Position numbers and translations under genes: made by a program. Below the pieces are notes generated by a model that was not told the origin of the DNA, ran no database searches, and saw only the letters and a program-made list of their open reading frames with translations. Below, piece by piece: positions 16,437 to 24,540 of a DNA stretch of 64,000 nt (position 1 is its first letter; every line of letters starts with the position of its first letter). This stretch comes from Muribaculaceae bacterium (lineage in GTDB: Bacteria > Bacteroidota > Bacteroidia > Bacteroidales > Muribaculaceae): the NCBI GenBank assembly GCA_023662835.1, contig JAMPII010000001.1, positions 92,118 to 156,117 of the forward strand. Reading direction: 5' to 3'.

Positions 16437-17267
16437 TTATTCGGCTGCTGCTTCTGGAGCTTCTTCTGCTTCTTCTGCTTTTTCAGCTTCGGGAGCTTCT
16501 TCGTTGCGACGGCTCACACGACGGCGTCCGCGGGGTGCGGCTGCAGGCGCTTCTTCGGGCTCCTGGTCGATTTTCTCGGCTTTGCGTTCAGCCAAACCTT
16601 CCTGCATTGCAGAAACGAGGGTGTCGAGAACGATTTCGATCGATTTTGAAGCGTCGTCGTTTGCGGGGATGACGAAATCGATGTTCGAGGGGTCGGAGTT
16701 GGTGTCGACCATTGCGAATACCGGAATACCCAGACGAACTGCTTCTGCAACAGCGATGTGTTCTTTCAGAACGTCGACTACGAAAAGAGCCGAGGGAAGG
16801 CGGTTGAGGTCGGCGATTGAGCCGAGGTTCTTTTCGAGTTTGGCGCGCTGACGGCTGATTTGCAGGCGCTCGCGTTTCGACAAGTTGTCGAATGTGCCAT
16901 CCTTTGTCATCTTGTCGATGGTTGCCATTTTCTTAACGGCTTTACGGATGGTTGGGAAGTTTGTGAGCATACCGCCGGGCCAGCGTTCAATCACGTAGGG
17001 CATGCCGATTTGCGAAGCTTTGTCGGCAACTACTTGCTTAGCCTGTTTTTTTGTGGCAACGAAGAGAACTCGTTTGCCTGCTTTTGCTATGCTCTTGAGG
17101 GCAGCTGCGGCTTCTTCGAGCTTAACGGCTGTCTTGTTGAGGTCGAGGATGTGGATACCATTGCGCTCCATGAAGATATAAGGAGCCATAGCAGGATTCC
17201 ATTTTCTTTTGAGGTGGCCAAAGTGGCATCCTGCTTCGAGGAGTTGGTCAAATGTAGGTGTTGACAT
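16437..17267 (-). CDS. rpsB: 30S ribosomal protein S2
   Basis: Small-subunit protein that binds near S1 and is needed for mRNA engagement. The start TFDQLLEAGCHFGHLKRKWNP is the classical S2 N-terminus. VLFVATKKQAKQVV, RWPGGMLTNFPTIRK and VFAMVDTNSDPSNIDFVIPANDD are further S2 signatures. The C-terminal 45 residues are a low-complexity tail rich in Glu, Ala and Arg (about 232-276), longer than in E. coli. It is followed by tsf and preceded by a 167-bp gap with a structured leader that shares a motif with the rplM leader. Confidence 0.97.
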   Translation of the reverse strand: MSTPTFDQLLEAGCHFGHLKRKWNPAMAPYIFMERNGIHILDLNKTAVKLEEAAAALKSIAKAGKRVLFVATKKQAKQVVADKASQIGMPYVIERWPGGMLTNFPTIRKAVKKMATIDKMTKDGTFDNLSKRERLQISRQRAKLEKNLGSIADLNRLPSALFVVDVLKEHIAVAEAVRLGIPVFAMVDTNSDPSNIDFVIPANDDASKSIEIVLDTLVSAMQEGLAERKAEKIDQEPEEAPAAAPRGRRRVSRRNEEAPEAEKAEEAEEAPEAAAE

Positions 17268-17365
17268 TTTTTTTGATAATGTGTTGTTTACGTTCTTTTT
17301 GTTGAAATCAACCAGGGGGTAGGGAACGTGTCCATCGCCCGGGTTTAGATGCTAAACACTATTTT

Positions 17366-17405
17366 TATCCTGCTGCTGATGTGGTCGAGCGACCTCAGGC
17401 AGCGG
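17366..17405 (-). promoter_or_regulatory. Structured leader element upstream of rpsB, shared with rplM leader
   Basis: Read 5' to 3' on the minus strand: CCGCTGCCTG, AGGTC-GCTC-GACC, a short A-rich piece, then CAGCAGCAGGATA. Outer CTG(C)CTG pairs with CAGCAG and the inner GGTC/GACC forms a 4-bp hairpin. The same layout and end (CAGCAGGATA) occurs ahead of rplM at 18347-18380. A further hairpin GTTTAG-CAT-CTAAAC follows. No TAnnTTTG promoter is seen in this gap, so the element probably lies inside the rplM-rpsI-rpsB-tsf transcript. A ribosomal-protein autoregulation site is the likely role, by inference. Confidence 0.6.
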
Positions 17406-17434
17406 TGGATAATCTGAAATAAGTTGACAGCCGA

Positions 17435-17821
17435 TTAACGTTTCGAGAACTGGAAGCGTTTGCGTGCTTTGGGCTGACCGGGTTTCTTACGTTCAACAAC
17501 GCGCGGGTCGCGGGTCATGAAGCCTTCCGAACGGAGAGCAGCCTTGTCTTCGGGGTTCACCTTAACGAGTGCGCGGGCGATAGCGAGGCGAAGAGCTTCG
17601 GCCTGTCCTTTGTAGCCGCCACCGGTGAGGTTAACCTTGATGTCGTACTTGCCGTCGGCAGCAAGTTTGCTAAGGGGCTGTTTAACGATGAATTGAAGTA
17701 TCGACGATGGGAAATACACGTCGAGTGGGCGTTTGTTGATAGTGATAACGCCTGAACCTTCACCCATGATAACGCGGGCTATGGCGGCCTTGCGGCGGCC
17801 TACTGCATTTACCTTTTCCAT
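17435..17821 (-). CDS. rpsI: 30S ribosomal protein S9
   Basis: Small-subunit protein whose C-terminal tail reaches the P-site tRNA. 128 residues; NAVGRRKAAIARVIMGEG at the N-terminus and GGGYKGQAEALRLAIARALV in the middle are diagnostic, and the basic tail ends in KARKRFQFSKR, the conserved arginine end. It follows rplM by 5 bp, the standard L13-S9 pair. Confidence 0.97.
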   Translation of the reverse strand: MEKVNAVGRRKAAIARVIMGEGSGVITINKRPLDVYFPSSILQFIVKQPLSKLAADGKYDIKVNLTGGGYKGQAEALRLAIARALVKVNPEDKAALRSEGFMTRDPRVVERKKPGQPKARKRFQFSKR

Positions 17822-17826
17822 ACTTC

Positions 17827-18306
17827 TTATTTAACTGTGTTAATATCGATTACTTTGGGGTTTTGTGCTTCATGGGGGTGCTCGGGTCCGTTGTAAACGT
17901 GCATGTTTTCGATGAGTTTACGACCGAGACGGTTTTTGGGAAGCATACCTTTAACAACTTTCACAAACAAGGGGTTGATGCCGGGCTTGATGTGTTTGTT
18001 GAACGATTTCATCTGGAGGATTGCGGGTGTTGCAACGCGCTGTCCGCCGGGATAACCGGTGTAGCGGAGGTATTCGCGACCGTTCCATTTGTTGCCGGTA
18101 AGACGAACTTTGTCGGCATTCACGATGATTACATTGTCACCGCACTCAACAAAGGGTGAGTAGGTGGGTTTGTTCTTACCCCGAAGAATCAGGGCTACAA
18201 CGGAGCAGAGGCGGCCAAGGGGCTGGTCGGTTGCGTCGATAACCACCCATTCGTGGTTGATGCTCTGCGCGTTGGGCATTGAGGTTCTGTAGCTAATTGT
18301 ATCCAC
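17827..18306 (-). CDS. rplM: 50S ribosomal protein L13
   Basis: Early-assembly large-subunit protein. 159 residues, slightly longer than E. coli L13 because of an N-terminal extension typical of Bacteroidales (MDTISYRT). Conserved elements are WVVIDATDQPLGRLCS, CGDNVIIVNADKVRLTGNKW and the MLPKNRLGRKLIENMHVY segment. The start codon is GTG at 18304-18306, chosen because it yields this family N-terminus. It heads the S9-containing operon behind its own promoter and a structured leader. Confidence 0.96.
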   Translation of the reverse strand: MDTISYRTSMPNAQSINHEWVVIDATDQPLGRLCSVVALILRGKNKPTYSPFVECGDNVIIVNADKVRLTGNKWNGREYLRYTGYPGGQRVATPAILQMKSFNKHIKPGINPLFVKVVKGMLPKNRLGRKLIENMHVYNGPEHPHEAQNPKVIDINTVK

Positions 18307-18346
18307 GTTAATTGTTTGATTTTTAAATTAATAAATTGACTAGAAC

Positions 18347-18380
18347 TATCCTGCTGTTCGGCCAAAAACCGCAGGCAGCG
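18347..18380 (-). promoter_or_regulatory. Structured leader element upstream of rplM
   Basis: On the minus strand: CGCTGCCTG, CGGTTTTTGGCC, GAA, then CAGCAGGATA. CTG(C)CTG pairs with CAGCAG, and GGT/GCC form a short inner stem. Just upstream, TATGTC...GACATA can form another hairpin. Weinberg and colleagues described an L13 leader in Bacteroidia; I recall it by name only and cannot check that this is the same motif. The same motif occurs before rpsB (17366-17405). Confidence 0.65.
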
Positions 18381-18416
18381 CTATGTCAGGCCATTAATTT
18401 GGACATAATCGGTGCG

Positions 18417-18448
18417 CAAAGGTACGACTTTTTCTTATTCCGGCAAAA
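18417..18448 (-). promoter_or_regulatory. Promoter of the rplM-rpsI operon
   Basis: Minus strand TTTTG (18444-18448), 19-bp spacer, TACCTTTG (18417-18424): a complete Bacteroidetes promoter. It places the transcript start about 100 bp before the GTG of rplM, so the structured leader is transcribed. Confidence 0.8.
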
Positions 18449-18539
18449 TAATCTTAACAATAATTAACTGTCGATGCGGCCTGATATCCCTGTTTGCATC
18501 CAAACATCGCCTGACGTATAGACTCTATATGTATATTTT

Positions 18540-18571
18540 TTTGTTAATGTCAATCATATATGTTACCTTTG
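18540..18571 (+). promoter_or_regulatory. Promoter of psd
   Basis: TTTG (18540-18543), 20-bp spacer, TACCTTTG (18564-18571). It overlaps the first possible start codon of the psd frame (18560), which shows that translation must begin further in, at 18680. The rest of the 18307-18679 interval holds only this promoter, the divergent rplM promoter and the rplM leader. Confidence 0.8.
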
Positions 18572-18679
18572 CGTACAAATAGATATGGAGCACTTCACCC
18601 GAAAGTTGCTTTGCCCGTTCATGCGTGCTGTTCGCGATTGTTGAGCACACAATTGAGCTTGAAAGAGAATGATAACGAA

Positions 18680-19363
18680 ATGAAAGTAAAAATACACCGC
18701 GAAGGCTTAAATATATTAATAATCTTGATGTTCATCCTGCTGGTAATCAATGTGCCAGCATGGCTGTTTATACGCCCCGTAGAGATTCCTGTTGTTTTCT
18801 CCGCGCTTTCGGCCGTGATGTATTTGCTGGTGCTGAATTTCTTCCGCTCGCCTAAAAGAATGTTTGTGGGTAAACACACTGCCGAAACGGTAGTGGCCAG
18901 CGCTGACGGTAAGGTCGTGGCTCTTGAAGAAACATTTGAGGATGAATATCTGCATTGCCGTTGCATCCAGCTTTCGATTTTCATGAGTATCGTCAACGTG
19001 CACGCAAACTGGTATCCTGTCGACGGTAAGGTGCTGTACGTAAGACATCACAACGGACGTTTTCTGTCGGCCTACCTGCCAAAGGCAAGCACCGACAACG
19101 AGCGCTCGACGGTTGTAATAAAATCGCACAGCGGCCAGTTGGTTTTGATGCGCCAGATTGCCGGAGCAGTAGCGCGCCGTATTGTCACCTATGCCACGGA
19201 AGGAGACGAGGCTGCTATCGACGACCACATGGGATTCATCAAATTCGGGTCGCGCGTCGACCTTTACCTTCCCCTCGGAACAGAGATTCTCGTGAAATTG
19301 GGCGACCATACAACGGGCGGCGTTACCGAAGTGGCGCGCCTTGAGCCTGTCGCCGATAAATAA
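18680..19363 (+). CDS. psd: Phosphatidylserine decarboxylase proenzyme
   Basis: Makes phosphatidylethanolamine from phosphatidylserine at the inner membrane using a self-generated pyruvoyl group. Read from 18680 the protein has 227 residues, the usual short-form length. There are two N-terminal membrane helices (about 10-32 and 36-54) and the conserved SADGKVV and SIFMSIVNVHANW segments. The self-cleavage site FGS is at residues 189-191, with Ser191 becoming the pyruvoyl group. The earlier frame opening at 18560 falls in the promoter. It is followed by pssA, 59 bp away, which supplies its substrate. Confidence 0.94.
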   Translation: MKVKIHREGLNILIILMFILLVINVPAWLFIRPVEIPVVFSALSAVMYLLVLNFFRSPKRMFVGKHTAETVVASADGKVVALEETFEDEYLHCRCIQLSIFMSIVNVHANWYPVDGKVLYVRHHNGRFLSAYLPKASTDNERSTVVIKSHSGQLVLMRQIAGAVARRIVTYATEGDEAAIDDHMGFIKFGSRVDLYLPLGTEILVKLGDHTTGGVTEVARLEPVADK

Positions 19364-19422
19364 TCCCGTTTGCGCATCACCTCAAAATTTAATTGCGGCA
19401 TGCGCTGCATAATTTTACGCTT

Positions 19423-20136
19423 ATGAAACTTCCCTTTTTACAGCATATTCCAAACGCAATCACATGCACCAGCCTATTCATGGGGTGCGTAGCAATCGTA
19501 GCTGCTCTGAACTACAATGCTTCTTACTGCGGACTTGAGGGCTATCAATGGGCCTACGTTCTGATACTGATTGCTGCCGTTTGCGATTTCTGCGACGGCG
19601 CGGTTGCCCGATTGCTCCATGCTTATTCTGCCTTGGGTAAGGAGCTTGACTCATTGTCCGATCTTGTCAGTTTTGGAGTTGCACCCGGTATGCTGGTTTT
19701 TGGTATGATGTCGAACATGGAAGGATGTCCCGATTGGTTGCCGCTGGTGGCCTTCTATATTCCAGTTGCCGGCGAACTGCGGTTGGCACGGTTCAATATC
19801 GACGATCGCCAAACAACCTCGTTCCTCGGAATGCCAATTCCGGCAAATGCTATATTCTGGATTGGATTCACGTCGGTCGTTGCCAGCGGGTGCCGCGTGA
19901 ACCCGTGGTTTTGTGCCGCGTTAGTTGTTATTATAGCCTCGCTGATGCTTGCTTCAAGGCTGAAAATGTTCTCGTTGAAATTCAAGAACTTCGGTTTTGC
20001 TGCCAACTATATGCGCTACATCCTAATCGTTGCGGCCATAGCGTTTGTCGCAGCTTTCGGCCTAGGGGGGCTGGCGTGGACAATCGCCCTGTATATAGTG
20101 CTGTCGGTAATACCCACAACCGGCGGGAAGGGATAA
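19423..20136 (+). CDS. pssA: CDP-diacylglycerol--serine O-phosphatidyltransferase
   Basis: Integral membrane enzyme that joins CDP-diacylglycerol and serine to make phosphatidylserine. The CDP-alcohol phosphatidyltransferase signature is complete: D55, D58-G59, A62-R63, G72, D76 and D80 in the stretch CDGAVARLL...GKELDSLSD. Around it are six or more membrane helices. The start at 19423 (MKLPFLQHIPNAITC) gives the family N-terminus, where the first helix begins with 'PN..T..SLF'. Psd and PssA form a two-step pathway from CDP-DAG to phosphatidylethanolamine. Confidence 0.94.
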   Translation: MKLPFLQHIPNAITCTSLFMGCVAIVAALNYNASYCGLEGYQWAYVLILIAAVCDFCDGAVARLLHAYSALGKELDSLSDLVSFGVAPGMLVFGMMSNMEGCPDWLPLVAFYIPVAGELRLARFNIDDRQTTSFLGMPIPANAIFWIGFTSVVASGCRVNPWFCAALVVIIASLMLASRLKMFSLKFKNFGFAANYMRYILIVAAIAFVAAFGLGGLAWTIALYIVLSVIPTTGGKG

Positions 20137-20189
20137 GTCGTCCCTATGAATATCTTTCCTCGTTATAACAATCTGTCAAATTTGAAATT

Positions 20190-20537
20190 ATGTTCCGTCT
20201 AATATATCTGTTGTGCGTTTTCTATATTTGCTATCGTCTATTACGGTGGCTCTTCGGCCTGTTCGGCCGATGGGTAGTGCGCAAACAGACTGAGCATATC
20301 TATACAAACGTATTCGGTCGGCGCCCTCCGCGAAATGGTTACCCCTTCGGCGGCGGTCGTTCGCAGGAACCCGCTAAACCCACAAAAAAGAAGATTTTCG
20401 ATAAATCGGACGGCGAATATGTCGACTTCGTTGAAATTAAACAGACTGAATCGTCCGATACAAAGTCCGGCTCAGCCGAAGTGAAATATAAGAAAGAAGA
20501 GCAGATCACCGATGCCGAATGGCACGACATTAGTTAA
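20190..20537 (+). CDS. DUF4834 family small membrane protein
   Basis: 115 residues. One N-terminal membrane helix (about residues 3-27, aromatic-rich), then a soluble tail. The tail contains the FGRRPPRNGYPFGG and FDKSDGEYVDFVEI-type segments I associate with DUF4834 proteins of Bacteroidetes, and it ends in a charged region with ITDAEWHDIS. Function unknown. It sits between pssA and the DUF2461 gene, with whose upstream frame its end overlaps. Confidence 0.75.
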   Translation: MFRLIYLLCVFYICYRLLRWLFGLFGRWVVRKQTEHIYTNVFGRRPPRNGYPFGGGRSQEPAKPTKKKIFDKSDGEYVDFVEIKQTESSDTKSGSAEVKYKKEEQITDAEWHDIS

Positions 20538-20556
20538 GCTTTTTAAACAACCCCAT

Positions 20557-21228
20557 ATGGCCTACTATACAAAACAGCTATTCGATTTTCTTGATAAACT
20601 CGGACGCAACAACAACCGCGAATGGTTTGCCGCCAACAAGCAAGAGTACCAGCAGTTGCGTAGCTTGTGGATGGCCGATCTCGAACGGATGCACATGGCC
20701 ATGAGCACGTGGGAACCAAGGCTCGCCGCATACCCAACTTCGGCTTTTGCCTATCGTATTTACCGCGACGTACGCTTTTCGCCCGACAAGACACCCTACA
20801 AAACATATTTCTCCGCAATTTTCTCTCCATTTGGGAAGCAGCCTCACCGAGGGTCGTACTATTTGCATATGTCGCCCCACGAAGGCGAATCGGGATTGTT
20901 CGGCGGGGTATGGATGCCAGAGGCTCCGGTGCTGAACAAGCTTCGCCACGCCATTGTCGACAACATCGAGGAATTTGAAGAGATTATTAATGCTCCCGAG
21001 ATGAAGAAAAATTTCGCCCAATGGGATTCAAACATGTTAAAAACCGCGCCAAAAGGGTGGCCAAAAGATCATCCGCAAATCGAATTGTTGCGAATGAAAG
21101 ATTATGGAAAGGTTCATCATCTCAGCACCGACTTCTTCTATAATCCTCAGTGGCCTGAAGAAGCGGCCAGGCTGTTCAGCTACCTGAAGCCGTTTGTCGA
21201 TTTCCTTAACTATTCAATCGACGAATAG
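20557..21228 (+). CDS. DUF2461 (TIGR02453) family protein
   Basis: A 223-residue soluble protein. The N-terminal FDFLDKLGRNNNREWFAANKQEY, the central YRIYRDVRFSPDKTPYKTYFSA and GGVWMPEAP motifs are hallmarks of the DUF2461 family, found in many bacteria and fungi with no known biochemical activity. Start taken at the ATG at 20557, where homology begins; the longer frame overlaps the preceding gene. Confidence 0.9.
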   Translation: MAYYTKQLFDFLDKLGRNNNREWFAANKQEYQQLRSLWMADLERMHMAMSTWEPRLAAYPTSAFAYRIYRDVRFSPDKTPYKTYFSAIFSPFGKQPHRGSYYLHMSPHEGESGLFGGVWMPEAPVLNKLRHAIVDNIEEFEEIINAPEMKKNFAQWDSNMLKTAPKGWPKDHPQIELLRMKDYGKVHHLSTDFFYNPQWPEEAARLFSYLKPFVDFLNYSIDE

Positions 21229-21245
21229 TGAAAACCATTTAATTA

Positions 21246-23183
21246 ATGTATACAGCGATGCGCAAACTTATCCGGACAAGAACGCTCCTTGCAATTCTAC
21301 TGTCGGCTTTTACGGCGGCAACCTCCTTTGCCTCACTAAACTTGATGTTAAACATGGCTACAGCCCACCAGCTTGGAGTCACGCTTGCCAACGGCGATGA
21401 ATACACAATTGCAACGTCCGGCACCGACCCATACATTTCAACAACGGGATTGTCGCGCAGTTTGTCGGCCGACGAGGTTGTGCTTGTTTTTGAATACTGC
21501 AGCACGGCCGATATCGACATGCTTCAGCTCTTTTTCGGCCCTTCATATTCGGAAGCGCGCTCAAAACGTTGCAAGTCAATTCCCGTTTCGGCCGGATGGA
21601 AAACCTTCACTGTGAACATCGCATCCGAAATAAAACAATTTGGTTGGGGACAGCAATCGTCGATAATGCGTCTCGACTTTGGCTCGCGCTCGGGCGTAGG
21701 CATCAAGTTGCGCCATTTGCGAATTGCCGCGGTAGGCGATCAGGGATGGAACAACGACCTTAAAAACCTTGACTTGGCGCAAACTATCGCGCTCGGCCTC
21801 CCGGTTCTGAATATCACCACAGTCAACGCCGAGGAACCGACATGTACGCCCGTCGCTGCGCCTGAAGGGAGTATTGGTGCCGGAATCACCAACGCAACCA
21901 AAGTTCCGGGTCGCGTAGTGCGTTATGAACCCAACGGCGAAGTTTCATTCGATAGCGAGGATTACGTTAAAGGCGAAACCGGCATGACCATAAAAATACG
22001 TGGTAACACGAGCGCCTATCAGTCGCGCAAACCGTATAAAATCAAACTGCAGTCGAAAGCCGATTTGCTTTGCAGGGGCGACAAAAAGTTCAAGGATAAG
22101 AACTGGGTTTTGCTCAACGACTACGAAATGATGTTGCGCAACGGCTTGTGGGTAAACGAACTAATCGGTATGGATTGGACTCCGCAGTGCCAGTATGTCA
22201 ATGTGTTGTTTAACAATGAATTCCGCGGCGTTTATCTGCTGTGCGAGGCTGTTGAGCGTAACACGGATTGCCGTATCGATGTGTCAAAAACCGGATTTGT
22301 AACCGAATTGGACGCATACTGGTGGAACGAAGACGGAGCATATGTCGCCTCGAGCTATTCGCCGGTGTGGAACTACACATTCAAGTACCCCGACTATGAG
22401 GATATGGATGCTGAATCTATCCAATATGTAGCCCAAACAATGGCCCAAATGGAGGCTGCTTTAGCAAACAACACGTATGCGTCGGTAATCGATTGCGAAT
22501 CGTTTGCCAAATGGCTTATGGGCCACGACATACTAGGCACACTCGACTATGGAGGCTCGAATATGTATTATTCGAAGTACGACAACACGCCGGAGTCGAA
22601 AATACGTCGCCCAACAATGTGGGATTTCGACTCGTCGGAACGCCTGCCCGACACGTGGAGCAATTCCCACTTGAATCATCACAACTCGTTATTCACCAGT
22701 ACCGTAATGCACTTCAAGAAAGCGTTTGCCAACGTATGGCATCGTAACGGACAGTATGTTTTCGATATAATGGCCCAGCGGCTTTCCAGCTTCCAGCAGA
22801 GCCCGGAGGCTGCGGCCTACGATAAGTCGATAGAGGCGACAAACTCCCATTGGGGATTCAACTACAGCAGTTCCAAAACCTACACCAACCGTTCGCTCAG
22901 CTGGTACGCATCGCGAAAAACATGGATGACCCAAATGATGGCGCCGTTCAAACCGCTCATCGATGAGGATGTGACGGGATTGGACAACGTAGCGGCCGAC
23001 CGAGCTAGCCATATTTCCGTTTTCGGCAACCGTATTGTTTCGGTAACAGGCACGCCATTTAAGGTTACGTCCGTAGCCGGACGCCTTGTAGCCGATAGCC
23101 AAGGAGAGCAGGTTGAGATTCCGGCTCCCGGTTTGTACATCGTTGTATCGGCCGGCGCAGTCGATAAAGTAGTTGTCCGCTAA
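21246..23183 (+). CDS. Secreted CotH-like protein with type IX-like C-terminal domain
   Basis: A 645-residue exported protein. Signal peptide to about residue 29 (from either the ATG at 21246 or 21258). An N-terminal beta-type domain (30-195) precedes a CotH kinase-like domain (about 230-560). This domain has MTIKIRGNTSAYQSRKPYKIKL, WVLLNDYEM, GVYLLCEAVER, then MWDFDSSER, the CotH-type metal/ATP-site D-F-D. CotH proteins of spore formers are atypical protein kinases; the role in Bacteroidales is unknown. The last 60 residues (ISVFGNRIVSV...GLYIVVSAGAVDKVVVR) look like a type IX secretion sorting domain and resemble the C-terminus of the orphan SusD-like protein encoded at 25769-27914. Confidence 0.82.
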   Translation: MYTAMRKLIRTRTLLAILLSAFTAATSFASLNLMLNMATAHQLGVTLANGDEYTIATSGTDPYISTTGLSRSLSADEVVLVFEYCSTADIDMLQLFFGPSYSEARSKRCKSIPVSAGWKTFTVNIASEIKQFGWGQQSSIMRLDFGSRSGVGIKLRHLRIAAVGDQGWNNDLKNLDLAQTIALGLPVLNITTVNAEEPTCTPVAAPEGSIGAGITNATKVPGRVVRYEPNGEVSFDSEDYVKGETGMTIKIRGNTSAYQSRKPYKIKLQSKADLLCRGDKKFKDKNWVLLNDYEMMLRNGLWVNELIGMDWTPQCQYVNVLFNNEFRGVYLLCEAVERNTDCRIDVSKTGFVTELDAYWWNEDGAYVASSYSPVWNYTFKYPDYEDMDAESIQYVAQTMAQMEAALANNTYASVIDCESFAKWLMGHDILGTLDYGGSNMYYSKYDNTPESKIRRPTMWDFDSSERLPDTWSNSHLNHHNSLFTSTVMHFKKAFANVWHRNGQYVFDIMAQRLSSFQQSPEAAAYDKSIEATNSHWGFNYSSSKTYTNRSLSWYASRKTWMTQMMAPFKPLIDEDVTGLDNVAADRASHISVFGNRIVSVTGTPFKVTSVAGRLVADSQGEQVEIPAPGLYIVVSAGAVDKVVVR

Positions 23184-23246
23184 CATTAATTAGCTTTAAC
23201 GGAAACTTATTTAACGAAAAATTTCCGTAATTAAGTGTTTTCTTTG

Positions 23247-23254
23247 TATATTTG
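23247..23254 (+). promoter_or_regulatory. -7 box ahead of the fba leader
   Basis: TATATTTG, followed by TGC-like sequence typical of Bacteroidetes start sites, 262 bp before fba. It would produce a leader containing the whole structured region 23294-23458. The -33 side is not well matched. Confidence 0.5.
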
Positions 23255-23293
23255 CAGTGCCGAAAAGGCCGTTATGTGCTCCGTGGCGAGCTA

Positions 23294-23458
23294 AGAGTAT
23301 GTTTACTTTTGGCTTATGTTAAGATTTAACATGGATTTTTGAATATGTTTTTAACTTGAATGAAGGAATTATGGGGTTCCATAATGACTGAATGAAAGTT
23401 GGAAACAAGACAAAAAGGCTGTTCAAAGATTTCATAAAGTTAAAAGTAAACATACTCT
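23294..23458 (+). ncRNA. Structured leader or small RNA ahead of fba
   Basis: A 17-bp perfect inverted repeat, AGAGTATGTTTACTTTT (23294-23310) and AAAAGTAAACATACTCT (23442-23458), encloses 131 bases that hold two more perfect 7-bp hairpins: ATGTTAA/TTAACAT (23316-23332) and ATTATGG/CCATAAT (23368-23385). The result is a multi-branch fold. Just outside are GCTC/GAGC and CTTA/TAAG short stems. The element is transcribed towards fba from a -7 box at 23247, with no second promoter or terminator seen before fba. No open frame of note lies in 23184-23515. It could be a regulatory leader or an independent RNA; an invertible DNA segment is a less likely alternative. Confidence 0.5.
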
Positions 23459-23515
23459 ATAAGGCTTAGGCAGTGGTAAGAACTGATTTATTTACTAAAT
23501 ACTAAAATTCAAACA

Positions 23516-24514
23516 ATGGTAAGTTACAAGGAACTAGGTCTTGTCAACACACGCGAAATGTTTGCCAAGGCTATCAAAGGCGGCTATGCTGTGCCTGCCT
23601 TCAACTTCAACAACATGGAACAGCTGCAGGCCATCATCAAAGCAGCTGCTGAAGAAAAATCGCCTGTTATTCTGCAGGTGTCGAAAGGCGCACGTAACTA
23701 TGCTAATGCTACTCTGTTGCGCTACATGGCTCAGGGCGCTGTTGAATATGCAAAAGAACTTGGCTGGGAACATCCTCAGATTGTTCTCCACCTCGACCAC
23801 GGCGACAGCTTCGAACTGTGCAAAAGCTGTATCGATAATGGTTTCTCATCGGTGATGATCGACGGTTCTCATCTTCCCTACGAAGAAAATGTTGCACTGA
23901 CAAAGAAAGTTGTTGACTATGCTCATCAATTCGACGTTACCGTTGAAGGCGAACTCGGCATTCTCGCCGGCGTTGAAGACGAAGTGTCGGCAGAGCATCA
24001 TACATATACCGACCCGGAAGAAGTTATCGACTTTGCCCACCGCACAGGTTGCGATTCGCTGGCTATCTCTATCGGCACATCGCACGGTGCCTACAAGTTT
24101 AAACCCGAACAATGTACACGCGACGCCAACGGCAAACTCGTTCCCCCGCCTCTGGCTTTCGACGTTCTCGACGCCGTTATGGAAAAACTGCCCGGATTCC
24201 CAATCGTGCTCCACGGCTCGTCGTCGGTTCCTCAGGAATATGTCGACATCATCAACGCCCACGGAGGCAAACTCCCCGACGCAATCGGTATTCCCGAGGA
24301 TCAGCTTCGTAAAGCTGCGAAGAGCGCCGTTTGCAAAATCAACATCGACTCCGACAGCCGCTTGGCAATGACAGCCGCTATCCGCAAAGTGTTCGACGAA
24401 CACCCCGAAGAGTTCGACCCGCGTAAATACCTCGGTCCGGCCCGCGACGAAATGGAAAAACTCTACAAGCACAAAATCGAATACGTGCTCGGTTCGAACG
24501 GCAAAGCCGAATAA
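23516..24514 (+). CDS. fba: Class II fructose-1,6-bisphosphate aldolase
   Basis: Zinc-dependent glycolytic and gluconeogenic enzyme that splits fructose-1,6-bisphosphate into dihydroxyacetone phosphate and glyceraldehyde-3-phosphate. 332 residues. The N-terminal YAVPAFNFNNMEQLQAI is typical, LHLDHGDS at 92-99 carries the catalytic Asp and a zinc His, and AISIGTSHGAYK, VLHGSSSVPQEY and CKINIDSDSRLA carry further metal and phosphate ligands. It is preceded by an unusually structured 329-bp region and ends at a strong terminator, so it is probably a single-gene unit. Codon use is strongly biased, as for a highly expressed gene. Confidence 0.95.
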   Translation: MVSYKELGLVNTREMFAKAIKGGYAVPAFNFNNMEQLQAIIKAAAEEKSPVILQVSKGARNYANATLLRYMAQGAVEYAKELGWEHPQIVLHLDHGDSFELCKSCIDNGFSSVMIDGSHLPYEENVALTKKVVDYAHQFDVTVEGELGILAGVEDEVSAEHHTYTDPEEVIDFAHRTGCDSLAISIGTSHGAYKFKPEQCTRDANGKLVPPPLAFDVLDAVMEKLPGFPIVLHGSSSVPQEYVDIINAHGGKLPDAIGIPEDQLRKAAKSAVCKINIDSDSRLAMTAAIRKVFDEHPEEFDPRKYLGPARDEMEKLYKHKIEYVLGSNGKAE

Positions 24515-24540
24515 GAGTGCGTTCTCTGAAATCATAAATT

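Noticed and set aside
18560-18679. N-terminal extension of the psd frame
   Set aside because: It overlaps the promoter (TACCTTTG at 18564-18571) and has no family homology; the family start is at 18680.
23846-24535. Long minus-strand frame opposite fba
   Set aside because: fba is unmistakable on the plus strand; the antisense frame is a by-product of strong codon bias.
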